64,000 nucleotides of DNA from assembly GCF_040054535.1 (NCBI RefSeq), contig NC_090795.1, positions 4,191,501 through 4,255,500 of the forward strand, in the 5' to 3' direction. The notes under the pieces were generated by a model. It did not search any database and was not told the origin of the DNA. It saw only the letters and a program-made list of their open reading frames with translations. Shown one piece after another: positions 51,301 through 64,000 of this stretch (its first letter is position 1; every line of letters starts with the position of its first letter). Source of the DNA: Antennarius striatus. Its lineage: Eukaryota; Chordata; Actinopteri; Lophiiformes; Antennariidae. The position numbers and the translations under genes were made by a program.

Positions 51301-54300
51301 TGTTTTCCATCCTGGAGAGAAAAAGAAATATAAGTAGGTGCAGGGGCATATATAAAAACATTGATTCAAGTGATATTTACATCACAATACACCAGGATGT
51401 GTTCAAGTGATTGCAATTTTATTGCTATTGATCGGTAACCCCTGCAGAAATGTTGCACTCTGCTTGAACAAGTTGAAGATTTCCCCTTTCTCCTTTGTTC
51501 ATTCTCAGAAAAAGACAATTAAAAACCCTGAAATAAGACTTTTCCGATGCGCTACATCATTTTGCGTAGCTGCCTTAACGACATAACAAAAACCACTGGC
51601 AGTCGATCACTCTTTCTCTTTCATTACAGCGTGTGTGTGTGTGAGAAATAGGTCATCTGAACCCAGCTGCCTTTGGAAATGTTACATCCCCCTAATTTTT
51701 CCCATTCTACTTGGAAAGCTGAAGGCCTCTTCAGGCTGCAGGCCCGGAGAAAGGGATGTACATTTGTTTCCTGCCAATGAAAATGGCTCCCCACCCTTCC
51801 TGCTTGAGTCATGCCACATGGACTCATCAGACAGACTGACCGAATGAATTGACAGACCGACTGGATTTCCTCTTCATTCAGACTGAAATAGAATCAGGAC
51901 TGCCTGTATTACCATAATGCACCTAAAAACATACACTTTTGCTAAGGAACCGTGAGGCAGAGAAGAAAAGAGCAAAGGAAATGCACTGGCATGAAGAATT
52001 TCAACAGTTATCATCACTTTCCTCTCTTGACATTCCAAAGCAGATGTTTCTGAACCCTGCACTCCAGCTCTGGGGAAGTCCTTTCATAGCTGTGCCCTTT
52101 CCTGTTTTCTTCATCTATGACATATTTAGCATATTAGCAGTTCCTGATGTCCCTGTCTCCTCTGATTGGCACAGTTGATTCCCGGCATACTGCTGAGGAA
52201 CAGAGAGCGGGTTAGTTAGTCAGAGCTGCTTCCCATAATCTCCACAGTTAAGAATGTTGAGCCGCTACGTGAGACAGCCAAATCACATCTCCTCAGCCGC
52301 CCACCAGCGCAATGCCAAATACCAAGGTGGAGGAGAAGAGCGAGTATTCATAGCTGGAAAAGATGAGTTCGTGGAGGAAATAAGAAAGACAACTAACGTT
52401 CCATGAAAACTACGGAGGAGGAATCTGAAGAGCGGATCAGCGAATCAAGAAATAGTGCTTCCCAGCCAGCAAGGAAAGCATGTTTATTCCTCAGCTGTCA
52501 GCAGAGAGCAGTTGGTGTCATTAGAAGGAGGGCTGTCGACCCTGGACAGGACCGTGACAAGCCTGGCTGGCTTCCTGCTTCCTGTCCGAAGACGGCTGCA
52601 GGGGAAGCAGCAGGGCTGTGGTGGGAGGATAAGGCCTGGGGCAGGAAGCATGAAGCTGAGGTATGGCCTCCAGTCAGTCATGGCTAGTCACTTCAACCAC
52701 ACTTATTCCCCGAAGATTTGACCTCCCGGGCACCACTGTGGGTATTTGTGTGGTTGTTTGGGAACCAGGAAGTCTGTCTGCGTTCACCTCAGTGGCAGCA
52801 TTGGTCGTATTTAATGGCTTTTGCTCTGTTTCCGAGCATACTTTTATTTTCAGTGCTCCAGCTTAGAATTGTTGTCTTGTTTTTCATTTTAAATAGAGGA
52901 AAGATGCCTTTAGATATAAGTTATGTGGAACTAAAACGGTGATGTATCACTATGTCAAATTAATTTATATAAAACAGAAAAATAGTTGTTTCCTCATGAA
53001 ATTGAAGTCGTAATAGTTTTTAATGATGAATAGTAGGTTGTAAACTATGAAGGTGATGTTCGAACAGGATGAGATGGTTTTCCTGATTTTTTTATTCCTC
53101 ACACCAGAGATTTGATGACCTTGGGAAGGTCATGAGAGGAAATCTTCTGCTGAGGCATCATGAACGGCCGCCGCCCTTCACCCCCTTCAAATCAGCCCTT
53201 GACCATTTTGCCTCAGTCTCTGATGGACGTCCACATTAAAGCATTGCGCCATGGTCATGTTGGCTTTGACACAACAAATTGTTGTTTCTCTGTCCAGTAA
53301 CTCATGGCTGTAGAATTTATGCTCATGTTTCATGGCTGCACTAAATAAACACACAATGAGGAAGAGGCGAGTTGTCGCAAATCATTTAGCATTGTCACAA
53401 AATCAATCCCTTCTGGTTGATTCACTAGTTGTTGGTCTTTTGGAGAGCAAATATTTCTATGCATTCCTGCCTTTTTGCTCAGGAATTAGTAAAAACCTTT
53501 GTGTAGGTATGGATTGGTTTTGGCTAAAGGTCCAGATTATGTTCAACTAATGTGAATAAATACGTGCTAAAGAAGTGAATCTACTAAACGTGTCGGTGCT
53601 GAATATTTAATTTGGTGCACAGACAGCATGGATTACGGGTGACCCTTGGGTGGCGGTGCCAGCTGCTCTCAATACGAGCGCCCGGCCACTGTTTCGTGCT
53701 CTTCATCCTGATCAACTCATCACTATAACCTCTTTGCAGACACAGATTTACTGCGGAGGCTTTAAACTGCAGACGGACTGGGATGGAGTGATGAGGGTGT
53801 GGTTTTGTGCGGTGTGGAGGAAAAACAGCTTGTTACTAAATGTGTCTGTGGTTTGGGGGGGATCTAATCTGCGACTTCTGCTGCGTCTAACCACTTAGAT
53901 GAGGTCAGCTTGGCACAACTGTCATCCGTTATGAAAATGAGTGATTGCCTTTCAGCTCGTACAAAAATATCAGTTGTATTTCTGAATAGATTTCTTCAGG
54001 GACAGTAATTTGATGTGTCTACACAGTTTAAGGGTTGCAACTAATGATGGGCATTAATCAGCTTTAATTTTTTTTTTTGTATAGTCATAAATTTATCTGC
54101 CTTAGTTTGGTGCTTTTTTTGATACCCGTGCGAATCAAATACAGGAAATGACTCATTTCTGATTTGTCTCTTTCTGTGGTAAAGACTTGGCTAAGCTGCT
54201 AACAAGCTGACACCTTGTCAGCATCAGATGGTCCAATGAAGTGCAAGAATGCAAAACAAAATGTGGGGAATTCTTTATTAAGTTACATGGAGGAAGAATC

Positions 54301-57300
54301 CTTCTATGTAAAATAGATTCCAAGTGGCTTTTTGATTTGTTCTGTATAGAAATGTGGGGTGTTGTCTTAGTTTACCAACTTCTCATGTCTGCTGTACGTA
54401 AAGATTATCTAGGGCTGCAACAAAGATCCTTTTTTCATCACCTTTATTTTTAGCTGAACAACAGTGTGACGTTATAACACACAAGTTTTTGCATCTTTTA
54501 TAGACATGTATGTCATCAGCATAGTATTTACTTTCCCTTTTTCGTAGAGGTTGAGTCCATCACTGCTCAGAGGGTGATGAGCTCCCATATTTCACAGTAT
54601 GTCCCAAATTTAAAGATATTAGTAGCTGATTTTCATCTTCTTTAAATAAGCAGTCTCACCTTGAATAGGTTGTCTAAATGGGGCTAATATAAAGCAGTTT
54701 AACCAATAAGTATGATGGTGCAGCGCTTCACTCAAGAGAACAGGGTTTATAGAATAAGTAGCTTCAACTTTCTACTGTTGCTCTCACCATTGAAGTCTGT
54801 TTGCCTCCTGTTTAAATTTTAATTATAATGATTACCACCATAATATATACAGACAATATTGAGATAATGGTTCCCTAAAGCGTCATATTATCACAAGCCT
54901 GTTTGGCCCAAACATCCACCGGATAATGAGGCCGTCGCAGCACCAGGTCGGGTCTGTTCCCATGTGCTGGGGTGGGGGGGGATCAAAGGCCTCGGTCCCT
55001 GCAGAAGGAGCCCCGGAGCGACAAACTGCTGCTGTCATAATTGGGGAAGAGCCATGTAAAACTGTCCAAGGGAAGCCAAGGACGGCTTAATTACGTTGTG
55101 AAATTTAATTAGCCCGCTGTTGTGTGTAACGTGTGTGTCTCTTCACCAGCTGACCTCAGTCTAATGGGGGGTTTTGCTGGCGTTTACCATCTATTTTACA
55201 AGCAAACATGACAGAGTTATGGTCCCATGGCCTCCGGGATGTGAAATGTTTGTGCCGTCAGAAAAAAGATGATTGTGAAAAGGGCTCGGTTTCAGTCGAC
55301 GCCGGCCATTCAGGTGTGTGTTCTTGTGAATTTTGTCCTCTTTTTGTGAGTCCAGCCATCTTAACTTTCTCTGCAGTAGATTGGATTATGTTAGGAGTCA
55401 CAAATACACATGGTCTCCATATTGGTTGACACAGAAATACATGTGTGACTGCTGTCTTTATTCACAGTATAGATATACAGGTTATATTTTAGTACAGATA
55501 ATAACACTGTGATTACAGATAATAACACTATTCACAGAGAAGCTGCTGAGCAGTTGTAATGGTCTAGTTGAATAGACACTGATCGGTATTCAGGATACTT
55601 CCTAATAGCTCTCATTTGACGTATAATTGAAGTATATTGCATAAAATGTTTTAACACCAGGGTGTCTTCACAATAGAAGAAGACGATTAAACAGTTGCGC
55701 ATTTAAGTAATTAAGTAATTATAATTATAAAAATAATTGAAAGTTATTAAATGATGATAAAATGAAAATCACACAAATTAAAAGCAACATGATGCCAAAA
55801 AGAAGTGAAATGCTACGAAATTATAAAAACTACAAATGTGTTATGAAGAGATATGAATATGTTATGAAGTACAGTAGTAAAAAAAATGAAAACAGCTGGG
55901 ATGAGAATAAAAGCATGAACGTTAATTTTATCACAAGATAGGTTTATAAAGGAACGGTTTTCCTTCACGATGCTGAATTTTGGTCGTGTGAAGTTGTTTT
56001 TCAGGGGAGGGGGGTGTCTGGATAAACCGGTTCAAGGGTCACGCCGGCTTGGCTTTGCGGGATTTTCTCTAAATATATCCGTGCATTATCGCTAAACGAG
56101 TAACCACCATTGGCGTGATCTACGGCGTGTGAAGCGAAGTGCGAAGTGTTTCTATTTGTGTTCGTCATTGTTTTAACTCCCCGGAGCTTTTGATGAATGA
56201 ATTCTGAGCATTAATCTCTGAAACTGCGAAGAAATGAGACAGATAGCACACAGTAACAATAGGTCAGTAGCCGTGTTTATTGTTTCTAGCAGTTGAATGC
56301 TTCATTGTGAATAATGATCTTAATAAATAGCTTAAATGTGGTAAATTTGATATACCGCTTGTGTGTTTGGCCTGTTACAGTGCACAAAGGCTTTGCTCCA
56401 GCTGCCAACAGTGTTGAAATAATGATTTATGCCATATTCAGGTCATGCAGTGTATTGTGCTCTCTCTCTCTCTTAGCTCTCTGCATGCTCAGCTACTAGC
56501 AGATAATATTTTTCATGCCATTCTTTAAAAATCAAAATATCTGTCTTTGGTTGTGAATGAATTGTAAATGTCCCTAAACCACCTCTCCTCTTTACTCAGG
56601 CTTTGGACCAGGATAGAACCTCCCTGCAGAAGGTGAAGAAATCAGTCAAAGCCATCTATAGTTCAGGACAAGGTGAGTTCCTGGTTGCGAACGTGTTGCC
56701 AGTGCTTCTCAAAACAATATTCCCAGAGAGGAAAATCCAGGATTTCTTCAACATCCTTAATAAAAACTAGGATTGCTTTTTATGGGACAGATGGTATTCT
56801 TTTTTGTGTGTGTTTGCATCCAGTCCATCCCAGAAAACCAACACCTGAGCTTTTGTTTGTTTGTTTCAATGACAGAGATCCTCAGTAATTTCCACTAAAT
56901 ACTTCTGAGAGCAGCCTCCTCCCTGTAAATTGACAGTTTCAGATGTTTGTCCCACAGAAAACTTTGTTTGCTCCCAGACTAGACAGCTGACCTCGCTCTC
57001 GGGATGAATGTTATAGGATGAGAAACAGCTGGAAGATCCTGACGTCGAAAATTCAAAGAGACTTGTTGTGGTTAAAATGAGATAAATGTTTATGATCTTA
57101 AAATACATGGAGGAATGTGATTGTGATGCATCCTGAAACTCTAATGAATACCTTGGCTTTAACTGTTGGCAAGGCTTTTTAAACACGCAGGTCGTAAAGT
57201 TATAATCATTCAGATTTCAGTCGTGGCTGATCTGGAGACCCTTGTGGTTACCGTTGGAAACGGGAAGAGCAGTTTAGCGCCGCAGCAAAACACTTGTTGA

Positions 57301-60300
57301 AAAGATGCTTTGCTAGAAAGGCAAGAGAAGAGCAGCTGGCGCGTCTCTCTTTACAATGCAGTCAAATAAACACACAATGTTTTAATCTAAAGAAGTATGT
57401 CAATAACTGGCTTGTTTTTTTCCCATCATCCTTTGAGCAACCACAATTTGATTTCATGATGCAATCGACCCGAGCAGCTTTCTGCTCTCCAGCTGGTGCC
57501 GGTGAAGTCGGTTCAAACACGGCATCAAATAACTGCAGCAGTAAACTGCAGATAGCAAATACAGTAAATACATATCTAAGATTATAACTTCCAAGAATAA
57601 CACTCCTCCTACTGTTTTAAAACACATAATAAAGGTGGACTGGCAACTTTAAATTAGTTGGGTGTGAATGGGTGTTTGTCAGTCCAGGGTGTGTCAGCTG
57701 GGATGCATCCAGCCTCCCACCACCCTGCGCTGGAGAGGCGGTTACAGAAAATTGATGGATTGGTTCTTAAACATGTCGGGGGAGGACATGATTCAGTGTT
57801 ATCGCTGGTTAACTGCAGCGCTGCTTGGCCTGCTTTGGAGTTTCCAGAATGACAAAATGTCTGCTGCAGGAACACGCTCCACGGGGCGCTCATCTCGCCC
57901 CACATCCCTCTCAGGAATCCCTCTCAGATTTGGCAAGGGTTTGAAACATCGCTCCCCCATCCAGTTCCCCCTCTATCGCTCGCTTAATGACGAGGACAGA
58001 TGGACGCCTCCGTTTGACGGACGGCTCCCGCCGAGCTGAACATACCTTGAGAACTGTACATCTTGGAATGCTGACATTCGCTGTGCATAAAGATGACTTA
58101 GTGTTGACCAAATGTATAAATCCAAGGTCTCTCCGGAACCAAGTTGATCATCTATCGTGTGTTAAGGCTTTCCATCCTGGGATCTGTTCACGATTTGTTA
58201 ATTATGAACCCCAGGAGGACTTTAAAAACCCGTTTGTTCCAGATCTGCTTCCAATGAGTCAAATATTATCCGTAGCCCTTTCCTTCACGTCACTTTAAGT
58301 TACATTTTTGTGGTAAAACAAATCTCATATTCAACATTCTTGCTAGAAACACCAGCTCCGCCTGACCTGCATGGAATCAGCCTCATGAATCAAAAGACCA
58401 CCAACTGCTTTAGCATTAAATCGCAATGAAATTATCACATTAATAATGAATGAATCCTGGTTGGAGGTAACATCATCATTACTCCATCGACCCGTGTGAC
58501 CTGCATTACACCCCCATCAGGACATCGCATAGCCTGCTGGTGTCCCCCAGCCATCTCCACATGTTAATTATGCTAATCATGCGCTAGAGTTCCTGTCAGA
58601 TGAAGTAACCTGTGGGGGGGGGGGTGTTTTCTATCCAGACCACGTCCAGAATGAAGAGAACTACGCCCAGGCTCTGGATAAATTTGGCAGCAACTTCATC
58701 AGCCGGGATAACCCCGACCTGGGAACCGCCTTCGTCAAGTTCTCATCGCTCACCAAGGAGCTGTCCGCCCTACTGAAGAACCTGGTGAGCGCCTCTAATC
58801 CAATCAAAATCAACTCGGGTCTCTTGATTTCAGGTGGATGGAAAGAGCGAAATTCTCCAAAGAGATTATATTTTCTCGTCTTTGCTCCTATAAACAACAA
58901 AGGATTTGGGTTTGAGGTTAAGATTAGGATTATGTCGAGGGTGGAATCAAGCATCATCGTTGTCTGATCTCTACCTCCAAGGTTTTATTTATTTTTTTCC
59001 ACCAGAGGTTCTTATCTGCCTGATGTGGATTTCCCTCTGGTGTTCCTGTTGAACGGTGTGCGTCCTGTTTGAACCCTATGAGCGCTTGTTTATGGAAGAA
59101 GAGCCGGTACCCTCTCTCTCTCTTTTTCTCTTCCTCTCTCTTCCTCTCTCTCTTCCTGTGTGGCTGAAAGCGAGATTAGACTCCATAAATACACTTGGCA
59201 GCGCCAGGAACAACTCTGTGTGTGTCCGTTTGGAAAACGCTCTCAAATCACCCACCTGTTGACCACTCGAATGCTGTGGGAAATTATTTCTATTCATCAG
59301 TTCTTTGACTCTTTTCATTTTCAGTCTTTCATTGAATTTTTTTAGACTTCAATAACCCCGAGTGCTGCTGCTGTGCGCCTGCACTGCAAATGGGAATTGA
59401 CAAATAGTGCCTGTTCTAGATGTCCTACATGTGTTATCATCTAAATGTAAGGATTTTATCGACAGATCGGTCAAGCTGATGCCAGAATTTCTGCACATTT
59501 CTCCGCATTTATTGCCTTTTTTAAGAATCGTACACACTTGTAGTAAGAGAGAGTTTCCTGTTCCTGCCAATCGGCAGTCGAGCTTCGGAGGATTGATTCT
59601 GACGTTGGCCGTATGTAATATGAGCACTTAAAAAGCACAGTAGCTCCCATTAAATGTTGTTTACTTCCCCGATGTGTGTCTGTGTCGGCTTGGCTAACAA
59701 CAACAACAACAATAACAACAACATCGGGGATTGAAATGCCAACAACTGTTGTAAATGAACTTGCTGATGCTAGCTGAACACGAGCTGCTGGCAGTGTCCA
59801 TCTTTAGCTAATTCTCCAATAAATGAACTTGCACTGTGGTTGTTTTTGGCAGCACCTTTGCCATTATTTTCTGATTTCTCTTGTAAGCAGCAGCATGATT
59901 GTGTTGTTGCATAGCGTTATAAGTGAAAGGACAAAGCCAGCATTAATCTTTGCAGAACTTCCAATGCGTCACAGCTTTCAGTCCTTTTCTGAGTTATCTG
60001 TTAATATGTAATATTTTCATATTTCTGTCAGCAACATTTCAGCATCTGCACATAGATTACAATATGGATTATCCTCAGCCTTAAGCCATATAAATCTGCC
60101 GCTGCTTTGTTTTATGACAGTATTTTCTCATGGTAATCACAACATTATAACTCACCGTGTTCTTCTATGTGTGTTCCAGCTCCAGAGCCTCAGCCACAAC
60201 GTGATCTTCACTCTGGATTCGCTGCTGAAGGGCGACTTGAAAGGCGTGAAAGGGGTGAGATTTACTGTAAAACAGTTTCCCTCTCTCGGGTTTTTATTCT

Positions 60301-63300
60301 CTCCCTCGTCTCTCCCGGGCCATCAGATCGCCTGGCTCAGCAATAGGATGGGGGGAAAAAATGGACGCCTTGTCAGCAAATCTCTATATTAATCTCTCAA
60401 CATCTGTGCATGTGCATTTTGGAGGGTGTAAGCGAGAGGAGAACAGAGAGATGGGACAAAGCTTCCTTTATTAAAGATCACACTGCAGATCCCTCGGGAG
60501 TAAACACCGCCTTTGCGTTGTGCTTGAGGAGCGTGGCGAGGAACTGGGTCATCAACCTTTGATGTTTGGGGCAGGATGAGGGGTGTGGCCGCTCGCTGGC
60601 GGGGTAGAATCTGTGAGCGGAGCGAGGCATAAGCTGGAACTTTGTTTGTGAGCCACAGAACTCCGTCCCCTCGGTGACCTCTTTGCAGTTTGCTGATGCT
60701 TGTCCTTCTGTGTTTCTGCAGGATATAAAGAAGCCCTTTGATAAAGCATGGAAAGACTACGAGGCCAAGTTGTAAGTAGATCATTAAAATGGACTTCTGT
60801 AAAACCACATGTTTGCACCATCCAGCTTATTAAAGCACTAAATCATGCATTGAGACCTGCAGCAATAAAGTCTTAAGATATGTTGTAGAGCGTGAAACTA
60901 CTTCCATTAGGTAAAAATCTGACAAGGTCAAGCAGTGCATCCGTAAAGCGAGCATCCTTTTGTCTGTGCCAGTACAAAAATAGAGAAGGAGAAGCGAGAA
61001 CACGCCAAACAACACGGGATGATCCGCACTGAGATCACCGGAGCCGAAATTGCAGAAGAGATGGAGAAGGAGCGACGTCTCTTCCAGCTCCAGATGTGTG
61101 AGGTAGGTTGGGAAAAGGATTATAGAGGGTCAGTTTCTCAGCTGTAATCACACCTCTTGAGGTCCCATAACCGGCAGGTCACAGGTCAGATCTCCTCTAA
61201 CTGTGTTGTCTTATTTTGAAACTTTTAAGCTGCTGTGTTTTAAATCACTTACACTTGTGTTGGGTTGTGGTCTCACTACTTGTGCATTCTGTCAAGCAAT
61301 ACGGTCTCATCGTCCTTATTTGTTCCAGCAAGACAAGAGCAAAACAAAAACCACATTGTCATCTGCTAAAAGAGTTGAACCCTGCTTCATGTATGGTTTA
61401 ATATCATCTGACAGTTTACGCTTGGGATTCCAAACATGCATTCATTCCATTATTTTCCCTCCCTGCCATTAGACAGACTTGTTTCTAACACCAAGTCAAG
61501 ACAACAAAGTTGTTTTTGCAGCGCTTCTCAAAAGATTAGATGAAGATCATACTCTTTCTTTTACACAGATCCAACAATATCCCTTCAAAATGGTTACGTG
61601 TTAGCATGGAATCAATTTATATGAATTTTAAAGTTGGGGAAAAACATTCTAATTAAAGGGCAGCTCATGAAAAGACGTTCAGCCCCATGTTCAAGGATAA
61701 TGTATGATAACATACTGAGCCAATCCTTATCCCCGCTGAGGGTTTTCTAATTAAGCTCATAACACATCATCATTAGGAGAGAGTTGACACAAAATGAGGG
61801 CCGTTAAAGATCCCCGGTTGTGATCGAACCGGAGACGACGTGAGTCATCGTCAGCTTTTGGATCCCTGGTTTCTTAAAAACACATTTCATCATGAAAACC
61901 ATCCAGTTTTATGAAATATTCTAAACCACTGAGCCTTCAGGCACGCGTCACCCAAACTCTACTTCCTGGATCCAATTTGTCTTCTCATGGCTGCTTGCAG
62001 CAACACCAACGCGTTTTGCTATTTGTGGTTTGAACAACTGTTTGCTAAAATGTGAAGCGTTCTCTGCTCGCCGCCTGTAAACCAGATCTCAAACTGGAGT
62101 CGACTCTTTCTCTCTGATGATTTGAGCATTGTATGGAACAGCTTTAACAGTCATGGAGCTCCAAGTGCAGGGATTAGAGCAGCCCCTAAACATGCAGCTG
62201 TACCGGCATTAATTCATGTAGAAAGATCGTATTGCACTGGTTTCTAGCCTGTAAGCTCCACTGAATCTGGTCATTACAATGATTGTTTTTAATGGACAAG
62301 ATTTTAAAATATAGATATTCTTCCTGGTATTAAATCCTGAACTGTTTTGTATTAATATAAGCATTTAAAAAAATGTTCTCCTGGTTGTATGAACATGTTT
62401 CTTGTGACTACTCTGAGGTATTAATGCTCTAAAGGCTGCATTTAAAGAACAGCTAGAATTAAGTGTAAAACAAACGTGAGTTCTTTATGTGCCTGAGAGA
62501 ATCAGAACTAACAGTTAAAGCTTACTCTGTCTTGCCAAAAAACCTCTCTAGTGGTGGGTGGTGACGCCTACACATTGTTCACTGTTAGGATTTTTTTTTT
62601 TTAACTCAAATTACATAATGGCTGTTGCACTGTTTTTGGTCGTATGAATAATTCACCACTGAACGGACTCTCTGCAGTCTTCTTTTTTGTGCCGACCTGC
62701 TCTCTTCTCTGAGTTCCAGGTGTTTCTTTGCCCATATTTATCACATGCGTTCCAATTTCTTAGAGTGGTTCAAACTAGCATTGACAGCGCTAACATGTGG
62801 ATGTTCGGCACACATGATTTCAGAGGGATTTTCAAGTGCTCTCAAATAGTTTCAGACATGTTTACACCAGAAATAAACCCAGACTACTCGTGCTTCTAAT
62901 CTTTACTTTTAATTCTTCCAAGTCAACAGTCGTCCTGACTGGAAGCAGAAGGCGTGTGTCGGCCAGTGGCTTCAGTCAGTGGTGCAATCCGTTCATCCCA
63001 CTTAACCTCGTTTCCCTCTCGCTCTCACTCCCTCTCTCACTCCTTGTTACTCAATCGCCAGATTACAGGATGCTCTCACTCTCTTCCACCTTTTCACCTC
63101 GCTTCGCCGCCGGTCATAGAGTGTGGAAAGGTCCGCTTTCAGCATCTGGCTTTATTCTCTGCTTGGATGCTGGCGATGCTGCTGGTTTGCACAAAAGAGC
63201 CCAAACACGTGGCAGCACCGAACCTCCACGAGGCCCAGACAAAATGTGGATAATCTCCCTTCCGACGGGAACTGTTCGCCAGACAAAGAGACAACACATG

Positions 63301-64000
63301 CGCGCCTGCAAGCACATATATTCACATACATGTGCGTTCATGCGGATGCCAAGCTAAGGGCATCCACACACGTGATATACAGAGTGACTGTTGACGTCAG
63401 AGGGCTTTTGTGTAGTAGATTAAATTATGCCGCAGCACTGAAAGTGGTCTTTAGCCATGACTCTCGGTGAATCTCTGGATTTGCATCCCGTGGGATTAGC
63501 TGAGATTATCCTTTATTTGTTAGTTTGGTGGGAAGTGCTGTCTGAAGACGTCTTGTTTGTTGAGAATCCACAGACGCCGAGCATACAGTCCACAAAGCGC
63601 TTCCCCCTCCGGAGGCTTTTCTCTCTTTTATAATGCTAATGTGAAAAATATTTCTCATCATCCTTTTGAAACTTTATTTAGATCAAGACAGAGGCACGGT
63701 ATTTTCTTGTTCTAGAAGTGTGTTCATCTGTCTGGTCCCCCACACACACATTCTCTCACAGTTTCGAGGCATCCTTGGCTCGTACTTCAAAGCCTGCATA
63801 AAGTATATGTGCACTCAGATGCGATTATCATAATGCAAAATGTTCGTAGTCTTTACATGTCTCAGGCAGAGCAGAAGTCTTTATTCTCAGCCTCATTACA
63901 CCTCATTAAACCCCCCCAAAAATCCTTTAAACACGCCCTGAATTTGGACTCCTGGTTGAACTCTGCTCCTCTCTTCGCTTTGCAGTACCTGATCAAAGTA
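42356..64000 (+). CDS. asap1: ASAP1, Arf GAP with SH3, ankyrin and PH domains (5' part, 7 coding exons; continues past window)
   Basis: A BAR-domain Arf GTPase-activating protein that acts at membranes and the actin cytoskeleton (focal adhesions, invadopodia, trafficking). Coding exons: 42356-42481, 56600-56672, 58639-58784, 60180-60254, 60722-60771, 60973-61102 and 63986-64000 (cut by the window edge). Together they give 205 in-frame codons. The protein starts MPDQISVSEFLSETTEDYNS and runs through KVKKSVKAIYSSGQD, NEENYAQALDKFGSNF, DSLLKGDLKGVKG, KKPFDKAWKDYEAKF and EKEKREHAKQHGMIRTEI to LFQLQMCEYLIKV. ETTEDYNSPTTSSFTTR fits ASAP1 rather than ASAP2. Only the N-terminal and BAR region is present; PH, ArfGAP, ankyrin and SH3 parts must lie to the right. 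All internal junctions have GT/AG sites. Teleost a/b paralogue not resolved. Confidence 0.95.
47515..48040. repeat. diverged tandem duplication, two units
   Basis: Unit 1 (about 47515-47702) and unit 2 (about 47775-48040) share the same order of phrases: aaatggttac near the start, ttgttgcatca, then tttaaatg, ending in a block such as catccctgtcagaata against catccctgccagaata. Unit 2 is longer by insertions. The identity is low but collinear. Confidence 0.65.
48717..48910. repeat. interspersed repeat relic
   Basis: Phrases such as cccaaaaactactacatgga and caaacctaataacatctcc resemble a widespread fish dispersed repeat. It is strongly diverged, and ends and family are uncertain. Confidence 0.4.
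49187..49234. repeat. (GT)n microsatellite
   Basis: GT array with gc and ca interruptions in asap1 intron 1. Confidence 0.93.
56673..58638 (+). other. asap1: asap1 intron 2
   Basis: About 2.0 kb. It contains a retroelement-like tail at 57648-57770, and an 11-base or longer G run (about 58615-58625) 14 bp before the exon 3 acceptor. The short pyrimidine tract gtgttttctatccag still precedes the exon. Confidence 0.8.
57648..57770 (+). mobile_element. non-LTR retrotransposon 3' end fragment
   Basis: The order gtgtgaatgggtgtttgtc, then gctgggatgcatccagcctc, then accctgcgctggagaggcgg and aaaattgatggattgg matches the 3' tail shared by very abundant fish LINE and SINE elements (usual ending 'gaaaatggatggatgg'). 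It is degenerate and 5'-truncated. Confidence 0.7.
58785..60179 (+). other. asap1: asap1 intron 3
   Basis: 1.4 kb. It contains a CT-rich tract at about 59110-59157 and an AAC-type trinucleotide tract at about 59697-59722. No exon or transposon is recognised. Confidence 0.8.
60255..60721 (+). other. asap1: asap1 intron 4
   Basis: 467 bp, with no repeat or additional exon recognised. Confidence 0.8.
61103..63985 (+). other. asap1: asap1 intron 6
   Basis: 2.9 kb of mostly unique-looking, AT-rich DNA with a short CT-rich tract near 63015-63045. Long open frames near its right end have no recognisable homology. The exon 7 acceptor at 63984-63985 follows a good pyrimidine tract. Confidence 0.75.

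Larger units (their letters stand above)
42482..56599 (+). other. asap1: asap1 intron 1 (14.1 kb)
   Basis: A large first intron, typical of the gene. It holds a diverged tandem duplication (47515-48040), a repeat relic (48717-48910), a GT array (49187-49234), a small duplicated phrase at 55497-55532, and otherwise unique-looking AT-rich DNA. No further exon is supported on either strand. Confidence 0.75.

Noticed and set aside
62836..63470. Long open frames in asap1 intron 6
   Set aside because: The translations are Ser/Leu/Thr-rich with no recognisable motif and lack splice signals in frame.

Overview
This window is vertebrate nuclear DNA, most likely from a teleost fish. It holds spliced genes with GT/AG introns, many long (CA)n/(GT)n microsatellites, and relics of repeat types common in fish genomes. 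Three protein-coding genes could be assembled exon by exon with reading frame preserved across every junction: smarcd3 (BAF60C, minus strand, complete, 13 coding exons, 485 aa), nfx1 (minus strand, complete, 23 coding exons, 1089 aa) and the 5' part of asap1 (plus strand, 7 coding exons covering the first 205 aa; it runs off the right edge).

Layout from left to right. 1-830 is flanking DNA. 830-2955 is probably the smarcd3 3' UTR. 2956-19519 is smarcd3, whose introns carry a non-autonomous DNA transposon and several microsatellites. 19520-28104 is an intergenic region with transposon relics, three long dinucleotide arrays and an orphan GC-rich island at 27.06-28.03 kb. 28105-30040 is a decayed duplicate of the 3' end of nfx1. 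Next comes an inverted-repeat pair (30070-30329 and 32048-32284) around 1.7 kb of unassigned DNA, and then the real nfx1 gene (32952-40299). nfx1 and asap1 are head to head, with start codons 2.06 kb apart and separate ETS-type promoter motifs. The rest (42482-64000) is asap1, mostly its 14.1-kb intron 1 and its 2.9-kb intron 6.

The three genes are not a pathway. smarcd3 encodes a SWI/SNF (BAF) chromatin-remodelling subunit, nfx1 a RING/NF-X1 zinc-finger/R3H regulator of transcription and mRNA, and asap1 a BAR-domain Arf GTPase-activating protein. The most unusual structure is the 28.1-33.7 kb block: a partial tandem duplication of the nfx1 3' end. The distal copy has lost two exon segments and gained a stop, yet keeps a complete terminal exon with one amino-acid difference. 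The copies are separated by an inverted repeat and carry a short insert matching sequence 4 kb away. No novel multi-gene system is evident; the rearranged nfx1 tail is the strongest candidate for something undescribed.

Exon boundaries were read by eye from splice sites and frame continuity. Family identities rest on remembered protein families. Similarity statements about repeats are visual estimates.
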